This document shows, piece after piece, positions 47,741 through 60,276 of a DNA stretch of 64,000 nt. The stretch covers positions 32,507,890 to 32,571,889 of the forward strand of contig OY829328.1 of NCBI GenBank assembly GCA_963691655.1, read 5' to 3'. The notes beneath the pieces were generated by a model. That model worked only from the letters and a program-made list of their open reading frames with translations. It searched no databases and was not told the origin of the DNA. The position numbers and the translations under genes were made by a program. Each line of letters opens with the position of its first letter. Positions within the stretch are counted from its first letter, which is position 1. Source of the stretch: Toxonevra muliebris. Taxonomy: Eukaryota; Arthropoda; Insecta; Diptera; Pallopteridae.

Positions 47741-47959
47741 ATATAATTAAATAAAATCAGATTTCAGAAATCCCTAATCGTAGATTTTCTACTATAACCG
47801 GAATAACTGTGGAAATCCACCTGCACCGGCAGAACTCACGACGTTTTTAGAAATGCAAACATCATCAACAAGCCAGAGCCCATCGATAACACAAATCAAA
47901 ACGAAACAAACTTCACACAACAATGATATGGAATATTCTAAACTTATTTGATACTTAAG

Positions 47960-48585
47960 GATGAGACGACAGTCTTCTTAACGGAGGTTTTCGCTATCCT
48001 GGACATGGCGAGCTGGATAATTGAGAGGAGATGGAGTGGGAAGTGCACAGACATCTGCAGTGATAGCAAAGCTTCATTGAAGGCCCTTGTTAACCCTGCC
48101 AGCTAGTCAACGACTGTAAGGTAAAGCTAAATAGTGTCGCAAAACACAACAAGTTAAAGTTTCTGCAATTGCACCATGGGGTCCGGAACCTTTTCTTGGA
48201 GTATGCGTTGTATCAACGATTTCGTGGGATCTATCCATAGAGAAAGATGGTCCGAGCTTGACGTGAGACAACCTAACAGGAAATCAGCGAAATTTTTACT
48301 GAACCTGAGAAGAATGGATCTGAGATTACTGATGGGTGTCATCACAGGGCACAACACATGTGGTCAGCATATGTCTAACATGGGCGTCATCACCGATCCA
48401 ACTTGCCAATCGTGTCTTGAGGGCAACGAAACTACGGAGCTGTCCGGCGTTCGCGAGAATAAGTTTAAAGACATGTGCTATTTGATGTCTTGAGTATGAA
48501 TAATGTCCATACTCTCCCTCTTCCGGAGTTTCTAAGGTTCATCAGTGAAACAAAAAAGTACGAGGTTGAGACACCTTAAAACTTT
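47960..48585 (+). pseudogene. LINE RNase H and zinc-knuckle remnant
   Basis: The first part reads VFLTEVFAILDMASWIIE (RNase H Glu region) and CTDICSDSKASLKAL (third Asp), then is interrupted near 48105. The frame 48176-48493 continues with MRCINDFVGSIHRERW, MGVITGHNTCGQHMSNMG and a Cys pair (DPTCQSCLEGNETTE), the usual C-terminal region of LINE ORF2. A last frame change gives PLPEFLRFISETKKYEVE to about 48582. The first RNase H Asp and the whole RT are missing. Confidence 0.75.
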
Positions 48586-48740
48586 CTTCTTCTCATTTAT
48601 CCCCTCACATATCTTTCCTGTCTTTCTACACTCTTCTTCTGGTTCTATCTTGGGTATAGTACAATCTTCTTTGAGACTGAGGGCTTTGGATTAGTCCAGC
48701 CCACCTTCAATTCTGACCTCTAAACTCTAGGGACGAGGAT
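47960..48740 (+). mobile_element. LINE 3' fragment
   Basis: A decayed RNase H segment and zinc-knuckle region are followed by an apparent 3' UTR. No tail, TSD or exact boundaries could be set. It belongs to a different family from the LINEs at 865 and 24510, judging by its coding sequence. Confidence 0.65.
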
Positions 48741-51338
48741 GAAGAAGACCTTTGCAAACTCCTTCATTTGTGCAGTGAATGCAATTTAAAATTGCAAATA
48801 CAAGCTATTGGGGAGGCCAGTAACTCATATACACACTTAACCCGTTTGTCGCCAATAAATTGTTGGCAGTATACTGGTCTTCAGGGTGATGCTGCTGAGT
48901 TTTAATAATTATTTTTTATAACATTTTGTAATACTACATTTTATTTTTTTTATTTTTAGACTCAAAAATACGTAATTTTTACTTTTGGGCAATCCTTCAC
49001 CTCACTTTTGGGCGATTTTATTATTTTCGGGCTTTTGTTCATTGTGAACAAAGACCCATTATTTTTGGGTCATTATTCATTTTAGGTTCTTGAGCGAATT
49101 TCACTGGGGCTATTATTCATAAAACACCAGATTTTCTAAGAAACCCTGGCAGATTTATTTGTCAGAAACGGCGACGCAATGAATCATGGCGCTTTCTGCT
49201 TTTAGGTTTTCTAACTTACAATGTACTATATTGCATTTGTGTATACTTAACGCTCAAATACTTGTGCCTATTTCATTTTCACCATTGTAACGGAATAAAA
49301 TATTTTATCACTATGAAAGAATATTAAAAACAAAAAGTTTTAGCTATTTTATTAACATAAAAAAAAACATTTTGAAAATATACAAAAACAAGAAAATATT
49401 TTACGGTATTTTTCAAGTGAGTTCAAAGCCTTCACATACATACAAACACACATACGCTCACACATATTTACATATACATGCATAAAACTCATAAAAAATG
49501 GCGTTAAAAAAACGCACATAAAAAATCCGTTTTAATGACAATCGCCATTAAAATCACCCAAGAAAAAAATAAAAGATTTTTACGATGGTGTTATTTTTGT
49601 TAATAGATAAAATGTTTTGGGTAACAATAGAAATATACAGGAGAACCAACAACAACAATAGCGGTAAACAGCAGCTACCACGTAAAGCCACAAAAAATAA
49701 ATATAAAATAAAATAAAAAAGCATTTAAAGCCTAAACGAATTGACATTTTTCAAAAAAAAAAATTTTTATTTAAAACAGTTGTCATTCCTACCTCTAATG
49801 AAGAGAAAGAGAGTAAATTGTGATTTAATGTGATTTTTATGTTTATGTTTTAAATATATCAATGTAGAATTTTGATATAAAATAATTTAAAAACTGGAAA
49901 ATGAATAAAAATAATTATGAACTCGTAAATGCTTAATGAAGCATTTAACAAAATAATAAACAAGTTGAACAAATTTTTATATAATATTTATTAAGTATAT
50001 GAAAATATAAAAACATTTCACTGTGAAATATAATATTTGAATTGTATGTAATTCCCATGCTAAAGTTTGAAGGTATGTGATATTTGGGAGCTATAATTTT
50101 ACTTTTGTATTGATAAAATTGAAAAATAAAACATACAATTATTTAAAAGGAAGTGTATTGCTGTTGATGTTGGTGGTGATGATGGCAATGACGGTGGCAA
50201 ATTCTACATGTAAATAATTTATGCATTGTCGTCATGTATACATATGGTATGTGTTTATGTAATTGAAATTTTCACACCTTCAAAATTGTAGCTGCAGGTT
50301 AAAGTGAAAGATTTTTTGTTGTTGTATCAGCTCTCAAACTAAGGCAGCTTAAACCTTTTGGCACTCCTTCTGCATAAAATGTCCACAAAAGAGGCACACC
50401 AGCAAATATTTATTTACCTGTGGCTCTTATTATTTTTAATGGCACACCAAATGCTTCCTGTTTAATTTAAAAAATAATTATGAACAGCAAAGCGGGAGCG
50501 TTTTATGAGCGGTGTAATTTTGAGCGAGTTATTACTAAAAAATTTCAAAATGTAAATCAAAGTTTGGGAATGTATAACAAATACCAAGGACCCACTGAAA
50601 GTATTTCTCTGAACTTCTTCCAATGGAGCATAAAATCCCGCAAGAATATCAGAAACTTTATTGGAAGAAAATTATGCAAAAGTTACTATCAACCCAGCAA
50701 CACTTCATAACTATAGTAGCGGTGAACTAAAACTAATCACTTTCAGAACCAGCAAACCCGTTATAGGTTCATTTAATTATCGGTAAGTGTGCTCAAAAAC
50801 TTCCAGTATTGAATTGATGTTGGTAACCAGAATTAGATTAAGCTCCTATAATCTTAGCATCTTTTATTTAAAAAGAAAGAGCGATACTGTTATTTTCCCA
50901 TTTACTTTGATTCATCTTTGGAACTTCATTCGCAACGAACTGTTGCTTGCTATTATCGTACCAGTGCTGAGTAGATTGTCACTGTCAGCAGAGTATCAAA
51001 ATTACTTACTAATTGGCAAAAAGCTGAAAAAGCCACAACTGCAGACAACTTTCTAGAAGAGTAGTTAGCAATTGCCAGACATTAAACTGCTGTTGTCGCT
51101 TATACAGTGTGAGGTAATTGAAATGTTAATTAAAATGGCTGTAACTTTAAATTTTGTTCAAAAATTAAGCAGCTAATTATAAAAAAATAATTTAAATTCC
51201 CTTCATATTTTCAATATACCATAACAGCGTGTGACAAGGATCTGGCACTCTTTTGGACACCTAGTACAAGTTGTAGGTCTAGTGAAGTGATTGTTTACAT
51301 AAACATACCCAAAATCGGGTTTTCGACCATCAGATGAG
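48741..51338. other. Unassigned AT-rich region
   Basis: No gene or transposon is recognised. CA-rich and ACATAC words occur at 49432-49480 and GAT/GGT words at 50165-50195. Confidence 0.4.
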
Positions 51339-51634
51339 AGGCTGAGAGGAAAAGTGATATAACTTCTACGTTCAGAAAAAAGTGGAATAATTTTACTTAA
51401 GAGCAAAAGCAAAACAAAATATGTTCAGAGCAAAAGTGAAACGAAATATGTTCAGAGCGAAAACGGAATAAAAAACTATGCTGTTCTTGCTCTGAAAAAA
51501 TTGTTATACCAAAAATTGTTATAGCGTTTAATTTTCACTCTAAACCGTATTACTTATGCCATTCTTGCACTGACACACTAAATTATTTCACTTTTGTTCT
51601 TATTTAAATTTTAGCCCGCTTTTCCTCTCAGCCT
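51339..51634. mobile_element. MITE with AGGCTGAGAGG ends and internal tandem repeat
   Basis: The left end AGGCTGAGAGGAAAAG (51339-51354) is exactly mirrored by CTTTTCCTCTCAGCCT (51619-51634). Inside, AGAGCAAAAGTGAAACGAAA-type units of about 27 bp are tandemly repeated (about 51400-51455), and related words return inverted at 51560-51610. It is about 296 bp with no coding frame. No TSD is clear. Confidence 0.7.
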
Positions 51635-51876
51635 GTCATTTATAAAATAAATAAAATCTCTGGATGAGCGAGTTCGAATGAAAGACTGAAGAGCAATTTA
51701 ACCTTTGTCTCCACACCAGGACACTGGTGAATGCATTATATTACACCACATCACGATCATCGATAGATGAAACCTAAAGGAGGCTGTATTAAAAATATGA
51801 AATGAAACTATTCTGTAATAATTTTTTCTTTTTGAATATAATGTGTTGAAAAACAATAAAAAAAACACATAAAATC

Positions 51877-52170
51877 TAAAGGGTTTTCCATTAAGGACAT
51901 AACAATTTACTATTGTTTAAATTTGTGCTATTATTGTTTTTTAAGTTGACCTATGAATGTAAAAATGAGACTTTTTTTTGTGTTTTGTTAACTTTAATTT
52001 TTTTAAATTTGAAAATTTGTTAATTATGTACTATTTTTATGACAAGCGTTTTTATGTTAAGATTATAAATCTTGTAACGCTAGGATTTACTAGAATCTAA
52101 TAAATAAATAAATAAAGGTGCATTCATATAAAGATACGAAATTGTTATATCCCTAATGGAAAACCCTTTA
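51877..52170. mobile_element. MITE with TAAAGGGTTTTCC ends
   Basis: The left end TAAAGGGTTTTCCATTAAGG and the right end, read inward TAAAGGGTTTTCCATTAGGG, are inverted copies that continue through ATAACAATTT (about 32 bp). The outermost TA may be the target duplication. The interior includes an (AATA)n run (52100-52117) preceded by a LINE-tail-like ACTAGAATCTAATAAATAAA. Confidence 0.82.
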
Positions 52171-52229
52171 TAATAAACCGAATAGCCTTTTTAATTGATA
52201 ACACTCCAATGTGAAGAGATATTTGGGAC

Positions 52230-52345
52230 GTGCACAAGCTTTTATAAACTGTCGTTTAGTTATAAAGTCGTATAATATTGTATGAAAAATGAGAGAATTT
52301 ATGACAAATGAGAGGATATGACACCGAATAAGACACTTTGTGAAC
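52230..52345. mobile_element. Short MITE, copy 1 of 2
   Basis: It matches 54627-54742 along its whole length: CGTATAAT.TTGTATGAAAAA, ATTATGACAA.TGAGAGGATA, AATAAGACAC. The ends GTGCACAAG and TTTGTGAAC are a decayed inverted pair of the other copy's ATTCACAAG...CTTGTGAAT. Confidence 0.75.
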
Positions 52346-54626
52346 ATCAATTAGGATGTAAGAGCATATCAAGGATATCGATGTGAACCCCTTGCTTTCA
52401 ATTTGCCAGTAGTAATGAGTATACTGCTTGAAGATGATAAACCATCAATTCAACACATATGATTCTGCGATCAAATCCGTGAACGCAATTCACACCAAAA
52501 TACATGCCAAATACTTGGCTTTACATGACTAGCACGACGAAGGATCAGACGTTTAAGCCCAAGGTTTCATCAATCTTGGTTATTCACCCACACACAAACT
52601 TGTTGTGTTTTTTAAAAGATTGAACGAGAAATTAACCTACTGAAAGTAAAAGACCTGTGTGAAATATATTATTATTCTTCTTTTATGACAGCCCATGGAG
52701 GGCATAGGGCATAGAGGGACCTACAGTTTATATGGAATCCAAAAGACGCAATGAAAAGCTTTTCTTAGACAATTTTTGCTCTTGGAGGTTTGTCCCCAAT
52801 GTTTGGTGAACATTAATTTGGATTTTATTGTTATTTTAGCATTTATGTATGCAAATATAATAAATAAAAAGATGTAATGACTACATAATTAAAAAAAGTG
52901 GAAGATCACACAGGATTGCTCTTCCCAAGCTGTTACTAAAATTTTAAGACGCGCTCCTTCAACGTTTCCGGAAAGCTTGATGTCAGCGCTTACTTCCTAG
53001 GACATGCAATGTAAAAATTATATGAGCTTTACAATAAAGAGGGAGTGCTTACTGCTGACAGAAAAGCGCTCCAGTGCAGGTAAAGAAGCGCTTGCTATCC
53101 CATTGGGTTAGTGCCAACCAAAAAAAAATTTGTAATTTTTTTTCTTTATTCTTGATTTTTGACCATACAGAGTATTAAATCCGAAGACCCAGTCCAGGTG
53201 CTTTGACATAACGCACGCGCTACGGTCCTGAAGATCAAAGAGAGATTTAAATGTGAAAACCGTTCTTAAAAGCTCACAACACCAAAAAAACAAAAAAAAA
53301 ACAAAGCCTGATTTTTCGAAGAAGGGGGGCAAAAAGGTTACCACTGGGCACACTACTCCCCAGCCTACATTTTTTCTATGATTTTGACAATTTTTGTTTT
53401 AAATGAAAATTATCGCTTTAGAATTTTTAAAAAAGATTTTCGATGTGTGAGGTTCAAAATTACCTCATTAGAGACATTGAACGCCGGTAGAAATGGAACT
53501 CTTGCGCCTTCTCTGGGAGCTGCTCATTAACACGTTATCTCCCAGAAAAAAATATGCCAATCAAAATGGCCAAAATTTTAGAAACTTTAAAAAAATCCTA
53601 AATAAAGGAAATTCAATTTTTGGCTGTGGTCTTTCAACTGGTTTCTTGGATGGAGCTTGTGTTCATATGTCGATTTATGCTAGGACAAAATGTAAAGTGT
53701 GCTTCTGTCAATCGCAAGCTAAAGAACTACAAATTTTTTGTCGCGTTCGTTTGCTTGTATGCATAAGCGTCGTGAAACATAAAACTTTTCTTGCACTAAG
53801 TTTTTGTCACCTATTTAATTGCTTCAGGATACAACGTGAAGTGTTCCTTTATAAAAATTTTGTATAAACAATCAAGTTTCAAACAAACAATTTTTTCTTT
53901 AATTTTTTACCTTTGAAAGTTTTTTCTAATTTTATAGAAAGTTGATAAAAATCCTCTTAACTCTCCAGAAGAAACCGCTCCGCGTACTTATGGATAACGA
54001 TTCGAACTAAATATTGGTGCATTACACGGACTATTTTCGCAGATCCCTGATGATTTGAAAAAAAAAAATTTCATCTCTTCCGGAATTACCCTACCAGAAT
54101 TTTTGGAGGTTAAAGCTTTCTAGAATTTGTTATAAACAAATAAGTGTAGCCTAGTGTAGCCTGGTGGCTAGAGACCGCTACTATTTTGGCCCACCATCTA
54201 GTATAAAAAGGAATACTTAAGTTGTGAAAGTTATTTAAAAAAGAAGTAAAAGCAATACACGCGTATCAGCATTCCAACTTTTTTCTCTGTGGTTATAAAA
54301 ATCGCCAATTTCAAGAAAATTTAAAACTAAAAAAACTTGAGCTATTATTATAATCTTATAATCTTTATCTTTTCTTTATAAGTATTGTGGCAATTTCTAA
54401 AAAAAATGGTCAAAGTAGACCTATTATAATATAATAATAAATTTATTTAGGGTATTGTTGTTTGAAAACCACTTGGATAGTGCACTTCACCCTTCCACGT
54501 GTCGCGTCATACAGAGCAGTCCGGACTGTGTCTGTTTCGGGCACTGATCCGTTCGTTATGCGGATGCGCCACTCGTGCGGCTGGGCGGGTAAGTGGGTCC
54601 GTTGGGATTAGTCGAAAAACAAAAAA
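52346..54626. other. Unassigned region
   Basis: No gene or transposon is recognised. A piece of GC-richer sequence lies at 54490-54610. CCTACAGTTTATATGGAATCC near 52730 weakly recalls the reverse of the SINE/LINE tail region. Confidence 0.4.
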
Positions 54627-54742
54627 ATTCACAAGCTGTCCTATACTGTCGCATAATTATAATTTCGTATAATGTTGTATGAAAAATAAGAAATATTATG
54701 ACAAGTGAGAGGATACGACATCAAATAAGACACCTTGTGAAT
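54627..54742. mobile_element. Short MITE, copy 2 of 2
   Basis: The 116-bp sequence begins ATTCACAAGCTGTCCTATAC and ends with the inverted CTTGTGAAT. The inner part also pairs (TGTC.TAT). It matches the copy at 52230-52345 in the same orientation. No clear TSD. Confidence 0.78.
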
Positions 54743-57407
54743 ACCCTTATTAATTCTTTTCTTTACAATTTGGTATAGGCTAAAATTGATGATTTCAGTG
54801 ACTTTATATGAATATTTTTTAAGAAACCATAATTAAATGTGGAAGCAGAGGCTCATTTGTCTTTGGAAAAAACTTCCTATAAAATTTCTTTATAGGTCAC
54901 CAAGAAGAAAAAATATGTCGAATCAAAAGTTTGAAGATTTTTCATATTAAATACCTACGGTTATCTTTCATTGAAAAGAAAAATAATTCGAATCTGAAAA
55001 AACAGTAGGCGGTAGAGTAATTTGACCAGAGATGTCTCGACCTCCTCACTATGTGCACCGTAATTTAATTAGGCACATAATGCCCATGGGCGTTATGTCC
55101 GGTCGCCCAATCGATAATACCGGAGAAAAAGGCAAAGAGTCGTTAGTTGGTATCAATCATATCTCTCTGATCAGTGTGATATCTTCTGTCGTGTCATGCC
55201 ATGTTTAAATGTAAATTAACCTTACTTGTATTGCATCATAAATACTTTACACAGTGTATTCTTTAAGTGTATCTTCCGGTTATTTGCAGTAGTTATTGCA
55301 TTTCCGCTCACCAAGATCAAAGTATAAGAGCTTCGCTCCTGAACTGACTGCCGAACAAAATGAACGTTGTACAACCGAGATCGAATGAAATTATTATGCA
55401 CAACAACAATTAAAATGTTTTGCAACTACATACATACTCGGCGTACTACTAAAATGGGCAAACGGTAGGCGGGCGCACACATTCTCTACCCAAAAAAAAA
55501 AAAGAAAAGATCGTAATATTGATAAAGTTAAAGGAATAAAAAAATTGTGGCAAAATGCAAATTAATACAGAAATTAGTTCCCCCTAAAGACATTTGTATA
55601 TGAATTCAAAGTCACGACATTCAAATCAATTTGAAATTTAGCGCCAAAATGTGCATTCACACAAAAAAAAAAACAAAAAAAAAAGAGTGGTAAATACGAA
55701 TTGAGCTTATTGGGGCTTGCGTTGTCGTAGTCATGGTCGTCATCGACGCTGGAGTTAGTGCAACATGTTGTTGCCAGAGTGTGTATGTGTATGTGTGTGT
55801 AGAACGGCGCGCGCGCGTTCCACATGGAACATTTTTATTATTGGCACTACCGAGTGTAGTAAGTAATCGTTGTATTTGCATTTGTTTGGTAACTAAAGAG
55901 ATGCAAACACTATGGGACTCTATGTTGTATCTACAAGTGTCTACAGCTGCATTTGGCCTAGACCGTCGTAGACACTGCAGTGTGTTGTTGAACATGTGTT
56001 TTAAGCCAATGTTATTTCCATAGAGAGAGCAGCCACGGCAGTAACAGCAACAGCAGCAGCTGACCTAACAACATGTTGCTGGTACAAAACTGTTTTCTGT
56101 TTGTTACTGATGATATCTTCCTTTTTGCATGTGTAGCTATTGGAAATGCATGCACATTGTACACCGAACTTGAACATTCCCATTGGTGATTGCATTCATG
56201 CGCCCAGGACAACGATCATGATGATGACGTTGAGTATGACGATCATGTTGTTGTTGCTGTTGCTGACAAGGAGTGTGCATACATTGCATACATTGTGGGT
56301 CAGCGCAGCCCCGACACCATAAAGCACTCAACTGCAACATTTGTGTCTAATTGAATTAGCATTTTTACGAGCGTAATGATTTCAATTAGTTTGCACCTAG
56401 CGCGCGCGTTTGCTCGATCACTCGCTCACTAGCTCTTTCTATCGTTGGGGCGATCGCTTAAATCGCTACGCTCGCATTTTCATTTTATGCTCAACTTAAG
56501 GTTTTCAATGTAAACACAATTTTTGGTAGTAGGTACGTACACCTTTCTGGCTGTCTGACTGTTTACCATATTCACCAACACCAAGATCGCGCTGCATGCT
56601 GTATGCATACATACATAATTGCTGTTGCTGTTGTTAGCTGGTATCTTATATCTTTTGCTGTTTTGACTTTGAATGCTGCTGCTTGCTTCTTTCTGTTTTT
56701 TAGCGTTTAACTTTTCATTTCTGTTGCTTTGCTTTTTCTTTTTTGTTTTTTTTTTTTTACTGCATTAATTGCTTGTTGTACGTGTGTGTTGTTTTTGTTA
56801 ATTCTTTTGCTGATGATTTGTTTTTTTTTTTTTTTTGTAAGCAACGTGTTTTGTGTTTCTGATTAGTAATGGTTTAATAGTTTTATTACTTAATCGATTT
56901 GAATCAACAAAAAAAAAAACTACATATTTACATATGTAGGTATGTAGTTATTTTGATGTTTGTATGTACATATGTTTTGATGCGATGGCACATTTAAATC
57001 AATAGCATAACATTCAATTTATTGTAATGAGACTGTTACCTCAATTGGCCGGAAGTCATCTGACCTTCGTATTTCATTGAGAACTCGATATCCAGCCCCT
57101 GATGATAATATATCGTGATTCTTCTTTGCTCTCTCCTTAATTAATATTAGTAGCCCACTGGCTCAGTTTAGCATAATTAATTTTGTTTGTTCATTAAAGG
57201 ACCCATATTTAATCTTTTTCTTATGGCTTTACGATACCTATGAATCATAGGCCCTTAAAGGTTCAATTTGTAGATGATCTATTTTTATGTAAACGTAAGC
57301 TCTGCACTTTCAAATCCAAATAAGTCTGGGGAGACCTGAGCTTCCAGTGGCAACCATGTGAGAATAAGAGAAATCAACCCTCGATAACAACAGGTCCCAG
57401 GGTATCC
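54743..57407. other. Unassigned region with microsatellites and a palindrome
   Basis: A near-perfect palindrome, ACATAATGCCCATGGGCGTT followed by ATGT, lies at about 55075-55098. TG tracts (55778-55800), CAG-like patches (56040-56062), GTT/GCT words (56245-56265, 56620-56640) and T runs (56747-56758, 56820-56836) occur. No gene is recognised. Confidence 0.45.
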
Positions 57408-58942
57408 ACGCCTCCCAGTCAGTGCGAGACATTCTCACGCGTAACATTCTCGTCCTTACGGATATTCCTCCCGGAACCATCGTTAAGTATTACGAGGGAA
57501 GGCCGTAATGAACTTAGTGCTCAATCGTCAGTATTGGTTTCTGTTAAAATCTGTTAGGTTTAATCGTCGGTTGACGATATCTGGCTCCGTATTTCTAGTG
57601 TTTGCCGTGCGCTCGACTTTGCGCGCACGTTCTGCATTATACAGAGTGGTCATCGTATCTGTAGCAACCTTGCATGCTGCATTTCATTTTTCCGCTGTGT
57701 TACACATCTGTGTCGTCAGATTCCTTTCTGTAGGGGGTTCTCCAAAGGCTTTCTCCAGCTCATCTCTGTTTTTGTTAAAGCGCGGGCATTTAAAAAGTAT
57801 ATGCTGCGCGTTCTCCCGTTCCTCTGGGCATCTTGGGCAAAACGGGTCTTCTTCTCCGATGTTGATTCTATGTAAGTACTGCTTGAAGCACCCATGGCCA
57901 CTCAGAAGCTGCGTAATGTGGTAATTCAGTTCACCATGCCTGCTTGATATTCACTCTTCTATGTCTACAATGAGATTGTAGGTCCATCGACCCTTCTCGG
58001 ATGACTCCTATCTTGGCTGCTATTCCATGATGGTACACTGTCTTTCTTCTCTTCTTATGGCTTCGGTTGATTTTGTGTCACGGCCATACAACCGCCTCAT
58101 CTCTTGCGCCTGTAAATCTATGGGCACCTTACTTGCTATGACACAAATAGCATCGCCCGATACTGTGCGATACGCGCTAGCAACCCTCAGGGCACTGAGC
58201 CTATAAATCGCACGGATATCCTTCTGGTGTGTTTTCTTGCTGTCCGCCCAGATAGGTGCTGCATACAAGATTACTGAGGTAGTAACCGTTGAAAGCAGCC
58301 GGCGCCTGCCCTCGCGCGGGTCTCCTATATTCGGCATAATGCGTGTTAACGCGCTGTTTATTCGTACTGCTTTTTCACTAGCAGCTTTCAGGTGATTCTT
58401 GAACGTCATTCCAGAATCTTTAAGTACTCCTACGTACTTAATGTGTGGACACGAGGTGATGTTAGGATCACCAACCGTGATGGCCAGCTCTTCACGTGCT
58501 CTTCTGGTACTCAATATCACGACTTCCGTCTTCTGCTCCGCCAATTCCAGCTTTGAGTTGTACAGCCATCTTCTCTCCCTTGAGATGACATCGTTACATA
58601 TAGCCTGTAGTGAGTCCAGGTGTTTGGCTACTGCCACTATCGCGATGTCGTCTGCATATCCTATGATTGTTGTATCCTCCGGGAGATCCAATTTGAGGAT
58701 GCCGTCATACATTGCGTTCCATAGCGTTGGGCCGAGAACGGAGCCTTGCGGAGCGCCTCCTTTGACACGATACTGCTTCACGCCGTCATCAGTATCGTAT
58801 ATTAAAATTCTGTTGTCGAAGTAGTTTGCGATTATTTACAACAGGTAGGTACTCCGGTACTTCGAATCCTCTCAGTGCACTCATAATCTGAGGCCAGTTC
58901 GCCGAATTGAAGGCATTTTTGATGTCTACCTCCCACCACGAA
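57408..58942 (-). mobile_element. R1-like LINE, 5'-truncated (copy 2)
   Basis: This closely matches 45575-47069 in the same orientation and extends about 60 bp further at its 5' side (GAGGTAGACATCAAAAATGC). Its 3' end, near CTGACTGGGAGGCGTGG, lacks the poly(A) seen in copy 1. No TSD was found. Confidence 0.85.
57560..58942 (-). pseudogene. R1-like RT and zinc-knuckle, long open core (copy 2)
   Basis: An open frame of 253 codons (58020-58781) covers the RT palm: YRVKGGAPQGSVLGPTLWNA, then TTIIGYADDIAIVAVAKHLD with both catalytic Asp, KTEVVILSTRRAREE, and the thumb region through YAAPIWADSKKTHQKDIRAI to RREERQCTIME. Just upstream, in another frame, VEVDIKNAFNSANWPQIMSA carries the first catalytic Asp, so one frame shift separates it from the core. 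Downstream of the TAG at 58020 (TGG in copy 1), the Cys/His cluster C-x2-C-x8-H-x4-C lies near 57830. It is the best preserved RT of the window. The N-terminal endonuclease is missing. Confidence 0.88.
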
Positions 58943-59339
58943 TAAAATATAAACCAAATTGGATTTACTCAATTATAATGTCAACTAAGATGAAGGTAAT
59001 CTAATTTATGTGATACTTCTGATAAAGGTGGTTCGAAAAAAAATTATTTCACTTATGGAATTTTGGCATCATTCTTTAAAAAAAAACGACCGCGTGTTTT
59101 TTCTTAGCATGTCGCACCTCAAATCTCAGGAGCATATCATCGATGATTTAATTCAGTTGGAACACGAAGATAGAGTCGCAAACCCATTATCATCTAGGGC
59201 ACATGCAAGTGAATTTTGAACCTAAGTGCATTAATGAAAATAACAAAGGTTTCCCCGCCAGTTCGATTATGAATTCCTACTACTTTTCCTGATTTGTGCT
59301 GCGAATGGCTAAGAAGCAAAGGTTATAAAAACTCAGGAA
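58943..59339. other. Unassigned spacer
   Basis: AT-rich, with no recognised feature. Confidence 0.35.
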
Positions 59340-59615
59340 AATCAAAATTTTATTTTGTACTGGAGCGCCATCTATGGACGGATCGATTGTGTTGAAATTT
59401 TGAGCACCAACGTTTTTGGGACTATTTTGTTTTGAAATATATTCTTAAGGGAGCTGCGCAGCAAAAATCAGTTAAAAATATAATTTTTGCTTGTACTGGA
59501 ACGTTATCCATGAACCTACCGATTTTGTTGAAAGAGAATCCTTTTTTTGGTCACTATGTTGATAAAAAAGTTATTCTAAAGGGGGCTCCGGAGCAAAAGT
59601 TAGTAAAAATTTTAT
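59340..59615. repeat. Two-unit tandem repeat, ~135 bp
   Basis: Unit 1 (about 59340-59473) and unit 2 (about 59474-59615) share TGTACTGGA.CG, ATC.ATG.AC, CGAT..TGTTGAAA, TTCT.AAGGG.GCT and GGAGCAAAA-type words in the same order at an offset of 132-136 bp. Divergence is considerable, so the duplication is old. No coding function is seen. Confidence 0.65.
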
Positions 59616-60269
59616 AAAACACAAAGTTAATACATTGAATATGTAAATTTATTTGTAATATTTCTTCTACAATCGCATCCACATTCGCATCCGCCAACTC
59701 TCTGACTGTAAATAACTGAAGTTAAATTTAATTTCAATTTTTTTGTATGGGAAGTTCCTGTTCCAGCTTTCGAATCGACTTAATTTTACTTTAATTGTAC
59801 TCCGAAAATCATTGTGTCATACTATGGGGAACACTGAAACCGCCCTTGTGTACACAAATGCGATTGAAAACCACCTTTCTCGGTAATCTGATAATCGGTT
59901 TTTTTTCTCAAACTTGTATAGTGTAAACAATTTGGGGTTAGGTTTGCAGGTTAAACATGGAATGAAATTAAAAATCAAAAAAGTTTATATACAGATCCAA
60001 AATTGCTTTCTACTTTCGCCTTTAGGGGTCGGCATGAGACTGTAGATCTCTTAAACTCGTTTAAAATAGCTTCAACAAAGCTATATACCAGATATGCATC
60101 TTCCTTTATTAAAAAACCAAAACGAAAACACTGCTAAAGTTCAGCTCAAATTACATGCAAACACACATACATAAGTATGTAAATTATAAACTTAAAAGGG
60201 TCTTGGTCACAGTGTCTCGGTAATGTGCGTGCATATGTGTATGTGAATGACGGTTAAAACTTTATCAGT
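59616..60269. other. Unassigned spacer
   Basis: AT-rich sequence with no recognised gene or repeat. Confidence 0.35.
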
Positions 60270-60276
60270 AACCTAT
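60270..60276. repeat. 7-bp TSD of the composite element
   Basis: AACCTAT immediately before the left terminus is repeated at 61639-61645 immediately after the right terminus. Confidence 0.75.

Noticed and set aside
57508..57924. 138-codon plus-strand open frame
   Set aside because: It is the opposite-strand shadow of the R1-like LINE; the related frame at 45708-46064 is the same shadow in copy 1.
58399..58824. 141-codon plus-strand open frame
   Set aside because: Antisense of the RT core of the LINE at 57408-58942.
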